From: an uncultured Lachnospiraceae bacterium
GTDB lineage: Bacteria; Bacillota; Clostridia; Lachnospirales; Lachnospiraceae
Length of the DNA stretch: 5,876 bases
Assembly: GCA_902796045.1 (NCBI GenBank)
Contig: CADBNQ010000312.1
Location: 1-5,876 of the forward strand
Direction: 5' to 3'
This document shows, piece by piece, positions 1-5,876 of this stretch (positions are counted from its first letter, which is position 1; the number at the start of each line of letters is the position of its first letter). The notes below the pieces were generated by a model that worked only from the letters and a program-made list of their open reading frames with translations, was not told the origin of the DNA and ran no database searches. The position numbers were made by a program, and so were the translations under genes.

Positions 1-300
1 AAGATTATTTCAGAAGCGAATCAGTATGTTGTGACTGAGTACGGGGCATACAGACTGAGCTATGAGCTGCAGGAGTTCCGGGCTGATGAGGAGGAAGGAT
101 TTAAGTTTTATTATGGGATTCGTATATGTCAGGTGGACAGCAGGGATGAATCGGTCTTTGATCTCTGTCAGGTCAGGGGCGTAACGGACCGGGAGCAGAC
201 AGCAAGGGCCTTGTTTGCCATGCTTGTAGAGGGGCTGGTCATGCCGGTATCCCTTCCTGAGCTGATTGATGATTGGCAGGCTTCTGTCCAGATGGTATAA
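1..300 (+). CDS. DUF6514-like small protein, 5' end outside window (partial)
   Basis: The frame is open from the first base to a tandem TAA TAA stop (298-303), giving 99 visible residues. The GTG at 31 and later internal starts have no ribosome binding site, so the gene probably begins just left of the window. The protein is small, acidic and soluble, with no signal peptide or membrane segment. It has the pattern I remember for DUF6514 of Clostridia: a 'YYGIRI' strand near residue 37, a 'V.D..S' stretch, a helical middle, and a C-terminal 'MPVSLPELIDDW' resembling the family's 'TPV.LP.ILDD' ending. The function of this family is unknown to me. The next gene starts 43 nt downstream with no visible promoter or terminator between, so co-transcription with yigZ is likely. 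The family call is from memory; that it is coding is more certain than its name. Confidence 0.65.
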   Translation, partial: KIISEANQYVVTEYGAYRLSYELQEFRADEEEGFKFYYGIRICQVDSRDESVFDLCQVRGVTDREQTARALFAMLVEGLVMPVSLPELIDDWQASVQMV

Positions 301-343
301 TAAGCTGAAGAACCTGACATGATAGAACCAAAGGAGAACAGGC

Positions 344-991
344 ATGTATGTTCAGAAGGCGATTTACAAAGGCGGAAGCGGTGAGATCACAGAGAAGAAG
401 TCCAGATTCATTGCGCATGTGGCTGCGGCTTCTACTGTCGAGGAGGCTCAGCAGTTTATAGAGAAGATCAGGAAACAATACTGGGATGCAAGGCACAATT
501 GTTCAGCCTTTTTTGTTGGAGATGAGAATCCGGTTACAAGAAGCAGTGATGACGGAGAACCGGGCGGTACCGCAGGAAAGCCTATTCTGGAGGTGATACT
601 TGGCAGCGGCATCAGCAATATCGTCATTGTTGTGACCAGGTATTTCGGTGGAACCCTTCTCGGGACCGGAGGACTTGTAAGGGCTTACAGTGAAGCGGCC
701 AGAGAAGGCATCCGTCATTGCCAGGTCATGGACAAGATCAGAGGGATCAGGGTAAGGCTGACCGGAGAGTACACAGATCTGGGGAAGCTTCAGTATCTGC
801 TTGCTCAGAATAAAGTTCATGTTCTGGACACAGAGTATACAGATAAAGTCGCTGTGACAGCCCTTTTCCCGCTGGAGGATTCAGAGAAGCTTCAGGAGAT
901 CATCACTGAATCTACCAGCGGCAGGGTGGGGATAGAGAAGATAGAAGAGTTGTATTACGGCATAGTAGACGGCAAGGTTATTTCCGTTTAG
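344..991 (+). CDS. yigZ: YigZ/IMPACT family protein (UPF0029 + DUF1949 domains)
   Basis: This 215-residue protein has the usual length of the bacterial YigZ family, which is related to eukaryotic IMPACT. Its biochemical role in bacteria is not settled; links to translation or nucleic-acid binding rest on the fold and on the yeast homologue. The N-terminal UPF0029/IMPACT domain (about residues 15-125) shows SRFIA (20-24), the ARH triplet (49-51), the signature DDGEPGGTAGKPIL (69-82) and RYFGG..LGTGGLVRAY (99-115). The C-terminal DUF1949-like ferredoxin-fold part spans about 138-200. The start is supported by AAAGGAG (330-336) about 7 nt ahead of the ATG. It probably shares a transcript with the DUF6514-like gene upstream. 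Its stop lies inside the 3' end of the opposing typA gene, a 14-nt tail-to-tail overlap. No truncation or odd residue is seen. Confidence 0.95.
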   Translation: MYVQKAIYKGGSGEITEKKSRFIAHVAAASTVEEAQQFIEKIRKQYWDARHNCSAFFVGDENPVTRSSDDGEPGGTAGKPILEVILGSGISNIVIVVTRYFGGTLLGTGGLVRAYSEAAREGIRHCQVMDKIRGIRVRLTGEYTDLGKLQYLLAQNKVHVLDTEYTDKVAVTALFPLEDSEKLQEIITESTSGRVGIEKIEELYYGIVDGKVISV

Positions 992-2807
992 CCCGATATC
1001 TTTCTGTTGGATCAAGTATTTTCTTTCTCAGACGGATGTTTTTGGGAGTGACCTCCAGAAGTTCGTCTGTATCGATGAAATCAAGGGCCTGCTCAAGACT
1101 CAGGATCTTCGGGGGTGTCAGCTTCAGTGCTTCATCAGATCCGGAGGCCCGGGTATTGGTCAGCTTTTTAGTTTTGCACACATTGACTTCGATATCATCT
1201 GTCTTGGCGTTCTGGCCTACGATCATGCCGGAGTAGACCTTTTCTCCGGGACCGATAAACAGGATACCTCTTTCCTGGGCGTTGAATAATCCATAGGTGA
1301 TCGTGGTGCCGGATTCGTAGGCGATCAGGGATCCCTGCTTTCGATACTGGATATCCCCTTTGTATGGCCCATATCCATCATAGAGAGTGTTCATGATTCC
1401 GGTCCCTTTGGTGTCCGTGAGGAATTCTCCCCTATACCCGATCAGACCTCTTGAAGGGATGGAGAATTCCAGACGGGTGTATCCTGTGCCCGACAGGCTC
1501 ATATTCTGAAGCTCCCCTTTTCTTGTGCTCAGCTTTTCAATCACTGTTCCTGAGTATTCCTCCGGGACGTCGATCACGGCGATCTCCATCGGTTCTGTTT
1601 TTCTTCCTTTTTCATCTGTTCGATAGAGGACTTCCGCTTTACTGACAGCGAACTCATAACCTTCCCGGCGCATATTTTCTATGAGGACGGAAAGATGCAG
1701 CTCTCCGCGGCCGGAAACCTTGAAGGAATCAGTGCTGTTTTCCATCTCTTCCACTCTCAGGCTGACATCCGTATTCAGCTCCTTAAAGAGCCTGTCTCTG
1801 ATATGTCTGGAGGTGACATATTTACCCTCCAGTCCGGCCAGAGGACTGTCATTGACCAGGAACTGCATGGCGATTGTCGGCTCGGAGATCTTCTGGAAGG
1901 GAAGGGGAGCCGGGTTGTCCGGATCACAGATTGTATCACCGATGTGGATATCCGAGATTCCGGAGATAGCCACGATGGAACCCACCATAGCTTCTTTCAC
2001 TTCAATCTTTTCCAGCCCTGCGAATTCATACAGCTTGCTGATCTTGACTTTTTTATGAACAGAAGGATTATGGTGATTCACCATCAGGACTTCCTGGTTG
2101 ACAGCAATAGATCCGTTTTCCACTTTACCGATGCCGATCCTGCCCACATAATCGTTATAATCGATAGTGCTGATCAGCACCTGGGTGTCGGCGTCAGGAT
2201 CCCCAACCGGGGCAGGGATGTGCCTGATAATGGTTTCGAACAGGGGCCTCATATCGGTCCCGTGTTCATTAAGCTCCAGCATGGCAATACCGGATTTGGC
2301 AGAAGCATAGACAAAGGGACTGTCGAGCTGATCATCTCCGGCATCGAGTTCGAGAAACAGCTCAAGAACCTCATCCATGACCTCTTCCGGTCTTGCTTCA
2401 GGTCTGTCGATCTTATTCACACATACGATAACGGGATGGTTTAATTCCAGCGCTTTCTTGAGGACGAATTTTGTCTGCGGCATGGGTCCTTCAAAGGCAT
2501 CCACTACCAGGATGACACCATCAACCATCTTTAATACACGTTCTACTTCGCCTCCGAAGTCAGCATGACCCGGGGTGTCAACAATATTGATCTTCACGCC
2601 TTCATAATTGACAGCTGTATTCTTTGACAGGATCGTGATGCCTCTCTCCCTCTCGATATCATTGGAATCCATGATACGCTCACCAATCTCCTGATGCTCC
2701 CTGAATGTACCGCTCTGTTTGAGAAGCTCATCAACCAGTGTGGTTTTGCCATGGTCAACATGGGCTATGATCGCTACGTTGCGGACATCCTCTCTGGATA
2801 TTTTCAT
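978..2807 (-). CDS. typA: Translational GTPase TypA/BipA
   Basis: TypA/BipA is an EF-G-like GTPase that binds the 70S ribosome and acts in 50S assembly and in stress or cold adaptation. From the chosen start it is 609 residues, the usual family length. All GTPase motifs are present: G1 AHVDHGKT (15-22), G2 RGITI (55-59), G3 DTPGH (77-81), G4 NKID (131-134) and G5 SAK (169-171). A beta-barrel domain II (about 205-300) and EF-G-like domains III and V (about 305-485) follow. The BipA-specific C-terminal domain begins near RGLIGYRGEF (453-462) and ends with the basic 'KNIRLRKKIL' tail. The frame stays open to an ATG at 2876, but only the ATG at 2807 has a proper ribosome binding site and gives the conserved 'MKISREDVRNVAIIAH' beginning. 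It is transcribed divergently from the SSB-like gene and convergently with yigZ. Confidence 0.97.
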   Translation of the reverse strand: MKISREDVRNVAIIAHVDHGKTTLVDELLKQSGTFREHQEIGERIMDSNDIERERGITILSKNTAVNYEGVKINIVDTPGHADFGGEVERVLKMVDGVILVVDAFEGPMPQTKFVLKKALELNHPVIVCVNKIDRPEARPEEVMDEVLELFLELDAGDDQLDSPFVYASAKSGIAMLELNEHGTDMRPLFETIIRHIPAPVGDPDADTQVLISTIDYNDYVGRIGIGKVENGSIAVNQEVLMVNHHNPSVHKKVKISKLYEFAGLEKIEVKEAMVGSIVAISGISDIHIGDTICDPDNPAPLPFQKISEPTIAMQFLVNDSPLAGLEGKYVTSRHIRDRLFKELNTDVSLRVEEMENSTDSFKVSGRGELHLSVLIENMRREGYEFAVSKAEVLYRTDEKGRKTEPMEIAVIDVPEEYSGTVIEKLSTRKGELQNMSLSGTGYTRLEFSIPSRGLIGYRGEFLTDTKGTGIMNTLYDGYGPYKGDIQYRKQGSLIAYESGTTITYGLFNAQERGILFIGPGEKVYSGMIVGQNAKTDDIEVNVCKTKKLTNTRASGSDEALKLTPPKILSLEQALDFIDTDELLEVTPKNIRLRKKILDPTERYRAKRK

Positions 2808-2814
2808 ATGGGTA

Positions 2815-2822
2815 CCTTCTTT
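2815..2822 (-). promoter_or_regulatory. typA ribosome binding site
   Basis: On the minus strand AAAGAAGG lies 7 nt ahead of the ATG at 2807. The in-frame upstream ATGs at 2876 and 2825 lack such a site, and the one at 2825 practically abuts this one. This decides the typA start in favour of the 609-residue form. Confidence 0.8.
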
Positions 2823-2907
2823 CATTTTATTTACATCAATCATCTTAACAATCCGGCACATCATCGGTGAGATCATGGCCGGCCGGCTGACTTTAACCAG
2901 GATAAAA

Positions 2908-2921
2908 CTAGATTATTCTAG
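2908..2921. repeat. Palindrome CTAGA-TTAT-TCTAG over the typA -10
   Basis: Perfect 5-bp inverted arms are separated by 4 nt. They cover the whole -10 hexamer and the likely start point of the typA promoter, in the divergent region shared with the SSB-like gene. It could be an operator, or partly a by-product of -10-like AT sequence on both strands. A 10-bp match of this sort can occur by chance. Confidence 0.4.
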
Positions 2922-2943
2922 CACAAACCACATTAAGACTCAA
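2915..2943 (-). promoter_or_regulatory. Sigma-A-type promoter of typA (extended -10)
   Basis: On the minus strand TTGAGT (2943-2938) is followed after exactly 17 nt by TAGAAT (2920-2915). TGC directly before the -10 gives an extended -10 (TGn). Transcription would begin near 2908, leaving a leader of about 100 nt ahead of typA. The -10 sits inside the palindrome at 2908-2921. The call rests on match quality and position only. Confidence 0.65.
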
Positions 2944-3006
2944 GTGAAATACATAAGATGGAAGATAATAAGCCGTGTTTGGATACGATCATTGAGAGTA
3001 AAAATC

Positions 3007-3015
3007 AGGAAGGAG
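3007..3015 (+). promoter_or_regulatory. Ribosome binding site of the SSB-like gene
   Basis: AGGAAGGAG lies 11 nt ahead of the ATG at 3027 and is the only good Shine-Dalgarno match near this gene. The in-frame ATG at 2958 has none. This supports the shorter, 223-residue product, although the spacing is a little long. Confidence 0.7.
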
Positions 3016-3026
3016 CTAGTATTATA

Positions 3027-3698
3027 ATGACAGAAAAAGTATTGATGAACAACCAGGCAGTTGTTGCAGGAGAGATCGTTGATGAATTTGTCTTCAGCCA
3101 TGAGGTGTTCGGAGAAGGTTTTTATCATGTCAGCTTAAAGGTGAACAGGCTGAGCCATTCCACGGATATCATTCCACTCCTTATCTCAGAGAGATTGATT
3201 GATGTTGCCAGGTCCTATGTGGGAAAGTATATGGAGGTCAAAGGCCAGTTCAGATCTTATAACAAGCATGAGGATAAGAAGAATCATCTGATGCTGTCCC
3301 TGTTTGTCAGAGAACTGCAGCTGCTGGAGGAGCTTCACATCCGAAGACCTAACAGCATATTTCTGGATGGATATATTTGTAAAGAACCTGTCTATCGTAC
3401 CACCCCGCTGGGCAGGGAGATTGCGGATATCCTTCTGGCTGTAAACCGGGCTTACAGCAAATCAGACTATATTCCCTGCATATGCTGGGGGAGAAATGCC
3501 CGCTTTGCCGGGACCCTGGCAGTGGGAAGCCGGATCCGGATATGGGGGCGTATCCAAAGCAGAGAGTACCAGAAAAAGATCGAGGAAGACCAGGTCATCA
3601 ACAAGATTGCCTATGAAGTATCCGTCTCCAAGATGGAACATATCGAAGACAGGGCAGAAGAAGAAAGCATGGTGGCAGATTCCTTCTCCAACAGCTAA
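3027..3698 (+). CDS. Single-stranded DNA-binding protein-like, two OB folds
   Basis: The 223-residue product appears to be two OB folds in tandem. The second (about 108-205) follows the classical SSB pattern: N109 then 'LDGYICKEPVYRTTPLGREIA' in the first strands, 'LAVNRAYSKSDYIPCICWGRNA' in the core, and 'GSRIRIWGRIQSREYQKK' near the end. The first (about 8-98) repeats the same order in weaker form: 'NNQAVVAGEIV', 'YHVSLKVNRLS', then 'VGKYMEVKGQFRSYN'. Bacterial SSBs usually have one OB fold and an acidic tail ending near DDIPF, which recruits partners. Here the C-terminus is acidic (DRAEEESMVAD) but ends SFSNS. It also lies away from the usual rpsF-ssb-rpsR cluster, so it is probably a second, accessory SSB. 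The start at 3027 follows the ribosome binding site; an in-frame ATG at 2958 would add 23 unconvincing residues. I see no clear promoter of its own. Binding to ssDNA is inferred from the fold. Confidence 0.85.
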   Translation: MTEKVLMNNQAVVAGEIVDEFVFSHEVFGEGFYHVSLKVNRLSHSTDIIPLLISERLIDVARSYVGKYMEVKGQFRSYNKHEDKKNHLMLSLFVRELQLLEELHIRRPNSIFLDGYICKEPVYRTTPLGREIADILLAVNRAYSKSDYIPCICWGRNARFAGTLAVGSRIRIWGRIQSREYQKKIEEDQVINKIAYEVSVSKMEHIEDRAEEESMVADSFSNS

Positions 3699-3722
3699 TA
3701 TCAGAAATTGTTTAAAAATCCC

Positions 3723-3751
3723 TTGCAGTTTTCTTTCATAATATATATAAT
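3723..3751 (+). promoter_or_regulatory. Sigma-A-type promoter of hisS
   Basis: TTGCAG (3723-3728) and a consensus TATAAT (3746-3751) are separated by exactly 17 nt in an AT-rich gap. Transcription would start near 3758, giving a leader of about 40 nt. That is too short for a T-box or other large leader element. The promoter makes hisS independent of the SSB-like gene upstream. Confidence 0.8.
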
Positions 3752-3798
3752 TCAGACGTGAATCCATGCTGTGATTACTATGAGGAAGGACATATATT

Positions 3799-5031
3799 AT
3801 GAAGATTACCCCTGTAAAAGGAACTAATGATTACCTGCCTGTGGAAGCAGAACTAAGAGAATATCTTCAGGAGACAATCTGCAGGATCTATGAGAACTGT
3901 GGATTTCAGCGGATATTTACACCGGCTGTTGAAGATATAGAGAACCTTGACAAAAGTGAAGGCGGCGATAATCTGAACCTGATTTTTAAAATCATGAAGA
4001 GAGGTGACAAGCTGACAAAGGCTTTGAATTCGGGAGACCCCGGGGCTATTGCAGATCTCGGCCTCCGATATGATCTCACCCTTCCTCTCTCCAGATATTA
4101 TGCCAACAATCGTTCCAGGCTTCCCAGCCCCTTTAAGGTGATCCAGATTGATAAGGTCTACCGGGCTGAACGCCCCCAGAGGGGAAGGCTCAGAGAGTTT
4201 GTTCAATGTGATATTGATATCCTTGGATCAGATTCTCTCAATTGTGAGATCGAACTCATCCATACGACAGCCAGGGCCCTCCTGGCCATAGGCATCGATC
4301 ATTTTAAAGTGAAGGTGAACGACCGGAGGCTGCTGCGTGAGATCCTGCTGGGAGCAGGCTTTGAGCAGAAGGACCTTGATTCGGTATGCATCACATTTGA
4401 TAAACTTTCAAAAATAGGACCGGAGGGTGTGGAGAAAGAACTTCAGAACAAGGAGATCGATCCGGCTGTGATCAGGGACTTTATGCGTCTGCTTGCAGAT
4501 GCCCCGCTTTCTCTTGAGCAGGTCAGGGACCTGTGCCCCGGTTCGGAGTATGTAGAAGGACTCAGCTATGTGATTGAGACATCGAATCGGCTGGCAGACG
4601 GAAAGTATACGGCAGAGTATGATATGACCCTGGTCAGAGGACAGGGATATTATACAGGGACTGTCTTTGAGATAGAGTCTGTTGATTTCGGCTCTTCCAT
4701 AGCGGGGGGAGGCAGATATGACAATCTGATCGGCAAGTTTGTCAAAGATCAGGTTCCGGCGGTTGGATTTTCTATCGGATTTGAGAGAATATTCAGTATA
4801 CTGATGGAGAAAAAGAGCAGACAGGGCGACCGTCCCCAGACAATCGCACTTCTCTATGATGAGGCGGATATAGAAGCTGCTGTCAGAAAAGCAGAGGAGC
4901 TCCGTGCTTCTTATCGCACAGCCCTGTTTATCAGACCGAAAAAGACCGGAAAGTTTCTCAACCGGCTGGAAGAACAGGGGTTTGACGGATTCCTTGTGTT
5001 TGGAAAAGATGAAGAAGTCAGGACCTTTTAG
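3799..5031 (+). CDS. hisS: Histidine--tRNA ligase (class II, short C-terminal domain)
   Basis: HisRS activates histidine with ATP and charges tRNA-His in the cytoplasm. The 410-residue protein carries the class II core: 'KGTNDYLP' near the N-terminus, motif 1 around FTPAVED (40-46), LRYDLT (89-94), motif 2 YRAERPQRGRLREF (121-134), the histidine loop LVRGQGYYTGTVFE (278-291), AGGGRYD (302-308) and motif 3 AVGFSIGFERI (321-331). R280 in the histidine loop matches the catalytic Arg of E. coli HisRS. HisZ, the HisG partner, usually loses that residue, and no hisG is next door, so HisS is preferred. The 'RYDLT' and 'RGR.REF.QCDIDI' text resembles the eukaryote-like HisRS branch more than the E. 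coli type. The anticodon-domain remnant (about 348-410) ends at GKDEEVRTF, roughly 20-30 residues earlier than usual. AGGAAGGA (3783-3790) lies 8 nt before the ATG, and a strong promoter lies upstream. Confidence 0.85.
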   Translation: MKITPVKGTNDYLPVEAELREYLQETICRIYENCGFQRIFTPAVEDIENLDKSEGGDNLNLIFKIMKRGDKLTKALNSGDPGAIADLGLRYDLTLPLSRYYANNRSRLPSPFKVIQIDKVYRAERPQRGRLREFVQCDIDILGSDSLNCEIELIHTTARALLAIGIDHFKVKVNDRRLLREILLGAGFEQKDLDSVCITFDKLSKIGPEGVEKELQNKEIDPAVIRDFMRLLADAPLSLEQVRDLCPGSEYVEGLSYVIETSNRLADGKYTAEYDMTLVRGQGYYTGTVFEIESVDFGSSIAGGGRYDNLIGKFVKDQVPAVGFSIGFERIFSILMEKKSRQGDRPQTIALLYDEADIEAAVRKAEELRASYRTALFIRPKKTGKFLNRLEEQGFDGFLVFGKDEEVRTF

Positions 5032-5047
5032 TGGACGAGATTTAATT

Positions 5048-5077
5048 TTGACATAGATTTTTTCCCTGAACTATGAT
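5048..5077 (+). promoter_or_regulatory. Sigma-A-type promoter of cobO-like gene and dapA
   Basis: A perfect TTGACA (5048-5053) is followed after 18 nt by TATGAT (5072-5077). The start point would be near 5084, about 60 nt before the cobO-like ATG. That leader is too short for a cobalamin or lysine riboswitch. The promoter lies directly after hisS, with no terminator hairpin visible between. Confidence 0.8.
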
Positions 5078-5084
5078 ATGATGA

Positions 5085-5105
5085 GTCAAATATTGATGTT
5101 TTGAC
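5085..5105. repeat. Inverted repeat GTCAAA-N9-TTTGAC at the transcript start
   Basis: Perfect 6-bp arms lie at 5085-5090 and 5100-5105, right at the predicted start of the cobO-dapA transcript. The right arm belongs to TTTTGAC (5099-5105), which also occurs over the -35 (5046-5052). It may be an operator or a short 5' hairpin. Its short length allows chance. Confidence 0.4.
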
Positions 5106-5131
5106 GCTAGATTCTTCTATTACCACAGATG

Positions 5132-5136
5132 AAAGG
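5132..5136 (+). promoter_or_regulatory. Ribosome binding site of cobO-like gene
   Basis: AAAGG lies 7 nt before the ATG at 5144. The in-frame ATG at 5129 has no purine-rich sequence ahead of it and directly precedes this site. The start is therefore placed at 5144. Confidence 0.65.
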
Positions 5137-5143
5137 TCAGATT

Positions 5144-5650
5144 ATGGACGGTAGTTTACAGATTTATCATGGAACAGGGAGAGGTAAGACCACAGCTGCC
5201 CTGGGTCTGGGGATCCGTGCCGCGGGTAATGGCAAACAGGTCATTATGGTGCAGTTCCTGAAGGGAAGAAGCAGTGGAACTCTTGAGTATCTGAAGAAAC
5301 TGGAGCCTGAGCTTCAGATTTTCCGCTTTGAACGGGCAGGCAGCCGTTTTTCCGATCTGAGTCCGGAACAGCAGAAGGAGCAGGTCGACAATATCCAGAC
5401 GGCCTTATTGTATACGAAGAAGGTCCTGGATACCTGTCAGTGTGATCTGCTGATTCTTGACGAGATATTCGGCCTGATTGATTATGGCATCATCTCAGAA
5501 GATGAACTGGAGGAACTGGTCAGTCTCCGCGGGGATTCCGTAGATCTGATTCTGACGGGCCGCCATATGCCTGAACGCTTCATGGACATTGCAGATTCTG
5601 TTTATCATATTTTTGCAGAAAAGGAAGGAAACAGGGAGATACTCTCCTAA
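5144..5650 (+). CDS. cobO: CobO/BtuR-family corrinoid adenosyltransferase-like P-loop ATPase
   Basis: The 168-residue protein belongs to the CobA/CobO/BtuR family, whose members move the adenosyl group of ATP onto cob(I)alamin or its corrinoid precursors. Visible family marks are the Walker A GTGRGKTTA (10-18), 'LGIRAAGNGKQV..VQFLKG' (22-41), the Walker B-like LLILDEIFGLIDYGI (102-116) and LTGRHMPE (137-144) followed by the IAD of the last helix. Two things are off. Family members normally continue after 'AD.V.E' with a K-H-x-F..G..A..GIE segment, but this protein ends at NREILS about 20 residues earlier. The corrinoid-contacting aromatic loop (GFTW in Salmonella CobA) reads GSRF here. Adenosyltransferase activity is therefore likely but not assured. 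No other cobalamin gene or B12 riboswitch is in view. dapA starts 29 nt downstream, probably on the same transcript. Start chosen at 5144 by its ribosome binding site; 5129 would add five residues. Confidence 0.8.
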   Translation: MDGSLQIYHGTGRGKTTAALGLGIRAAGNGKQVIMVQFLKGRSSGTLEYLKKLEPELQIFRFERAGSRFSDLSPEQQKEQVDNIQTALLYTKKVLDTCQCDLLILDEIFGLIDYGIISEDELEELVSLRGDSVDLILTGRHMPERFMDIADSVYHIFAEKEGNREILS

Positions 5651-5679
5651 GATATACCACGGAGAAAGGAAGGAACCAC

Positions 5680-5876
5680 ATGTCGATTTTTACAGGTGCA
5701 GGCGTTGCCATCGTGACACCATTTGATGAGAATTACAATATTGATTACAACAGCTTCGGAAAGCTGATCGATTACCAGATTGAGAACAAGACAGATGCCA
5801 TTATCGTCTGCGGTACTACAGGCGAGGCCTCTACCTTGAATCATGAAGAGCATCTTTCTGCCATCCGCTACTGTGT
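5680..5876 (+). CDS. dapA: 4-hydroxy-tetrahydrodipicolinate synthase, 3' end outside window (partial)
   Basis: DapA condenses pyruvate with aspartate semialdehyde, the first committed step toward diaminopimelate (cell wall) and lysine. The 65 visible residues cover the start of the TIM barrel. 'GAGVAIVTPFDE' (6-17) and 'KLIDYQIENKTDAIIVCGTTGEASTLNHEEH' in the region 28-58 are classic DapA. GTTGE (45-49) holds the paired threonines that bind the pyruvate carboxylate. The 'TLNH.EH' text favours true DapA over related NAL-superfamily aldolases such as N-acetylneuraminate lyase. The Schiff-base lysine lies beyond the window, so intactness cannot be judged. AAAGGAAGGA (5665-5674) precedes the ATG. 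The gene follows the cobO-like gene by 29 nt without a promoter or terminator, so it is probably driven from 5048-5077. Confidence 0.95.
   Translation, partial: MSIFTGAGVAIVTPFDENYNIDYNSFGKLIDYQIENKTDAIIVCGTTGEASTLNHEEHLSAIRYC

Noticed and set aside
1695..2444. Long rightward open frame of 249 codons antisense to typA
   Set aside because: It is fully inside the well-supported typA gene on the other strand, has no family resemblance or ribosome binding site, and looks like a by-product of typA codon use. The frame at 1681-2058 is the same case.
2808..2876. N-terminal extension of typA from the ATG at 2876
   Set aside because: There is no ribosome binding site there, the added residues resemble nothing in the family, and 2807 gives the conserved N-terminus and normal length.
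2877..2887. GC-rich palindrome GCCGGCCGGC in the typA leader, possibly a hairpin with GCCGG further on
   Set aside because: Only a 5-bp stem with a loop of about 20 nt can be drawn and no T-run follows, so it is not convincing as a terminator or riboswitch.
2958..3026. Earlier start for the SSB-like gene
   Set aside because: The ATG at 2958 has no Shine-Dalgarno sequence, while the one at 3027 follows AGGAAGGAG.
3699..3798. T-box or histidine leader ahead of hisS
   Set aside because: The promoter at 3723-3751 leaves a leader of only about 40 nt, and no T-box core or antiterminator is seen.
3799..5031. HisZ (HisG regulatory subunit) instead of HisRS
   Set aside because: The histidine-loop arginine and motif 2 residues are kept, a partial anticodon-type domain is present, and no hisG follows. 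The doubt is kept in the confidence.
5032..5143. Cobalamin or lysine riboswitch ahead of the cobO-dapA unit
   Set aside because: Only about 60 nt lie between the predicted start point and the ATG. No B12-box or L-box core is visible.

Overview
The window is an ordinary, densely packed stretch of bacterial chromosome, most likely from a Clostridia (Bacillota) genome close to Lachnospiraceae. The signs are purine-rich GGAGG-type ribosome binding sites on nearly every gene, heavy use of AGA/AGG arginine codons at intermediate GC, a DUF6514-like small protein, a two-OB-fold SSB-like protein, and a HisRS of the 'RYDLT' type that I associate with this group. This assignment comes from memory of the families, not from a search. 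No rRNA, tRNA, insertion sequence, phage gene, CRISPR array or origin was seen.

Layout. Positions 1-991 carry two rightward genes: the end of a DUF6514-like gene, then a YigZ/IMPACT-family gene 43 nt downstream. The YigZ gene runs tail to tail into leftward typA (bipA), and the two overlap by 14 nt. The typA start is best placed at 2807, behind a clear ribosome binding site, about 100 nt downstream of an extended -10 promoter (2915-2943). Divergent from typA, at 3027-3698, is a protein with two SSB-like OB folds and no acidic DDIPF-type tail. A strong promoter (TTGCAG-17-TATAAT) then precedes hisS (3799-5031). A second strong promoter (TTGACA-18-TATGAT) precedes a CobO/BtuR-like P-loop gene (5144-5650), which probably shares a transcript with dapA (5680 to the right edge).

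Functionally this is a housekeeping neighbourhood: ribosome-associated GTPase, tRNA charging, ssDNA binding, corrinoid adenosylation or a derived activity, and the first step of the diaminopimelate/lysine branch. The genes do not form one pathway. I see no convincing new multi-gene system. The points worth a second look are the CobO-like protein (C-terminal family motif missing, paired with dapA), the tail-less double-OB SSB-like protein, the HisRS with a short C-terminal domain, the palindrome over the typA -10, and the TTTTGAC/GTCAAA repeats at the cobO-dapA promoter.
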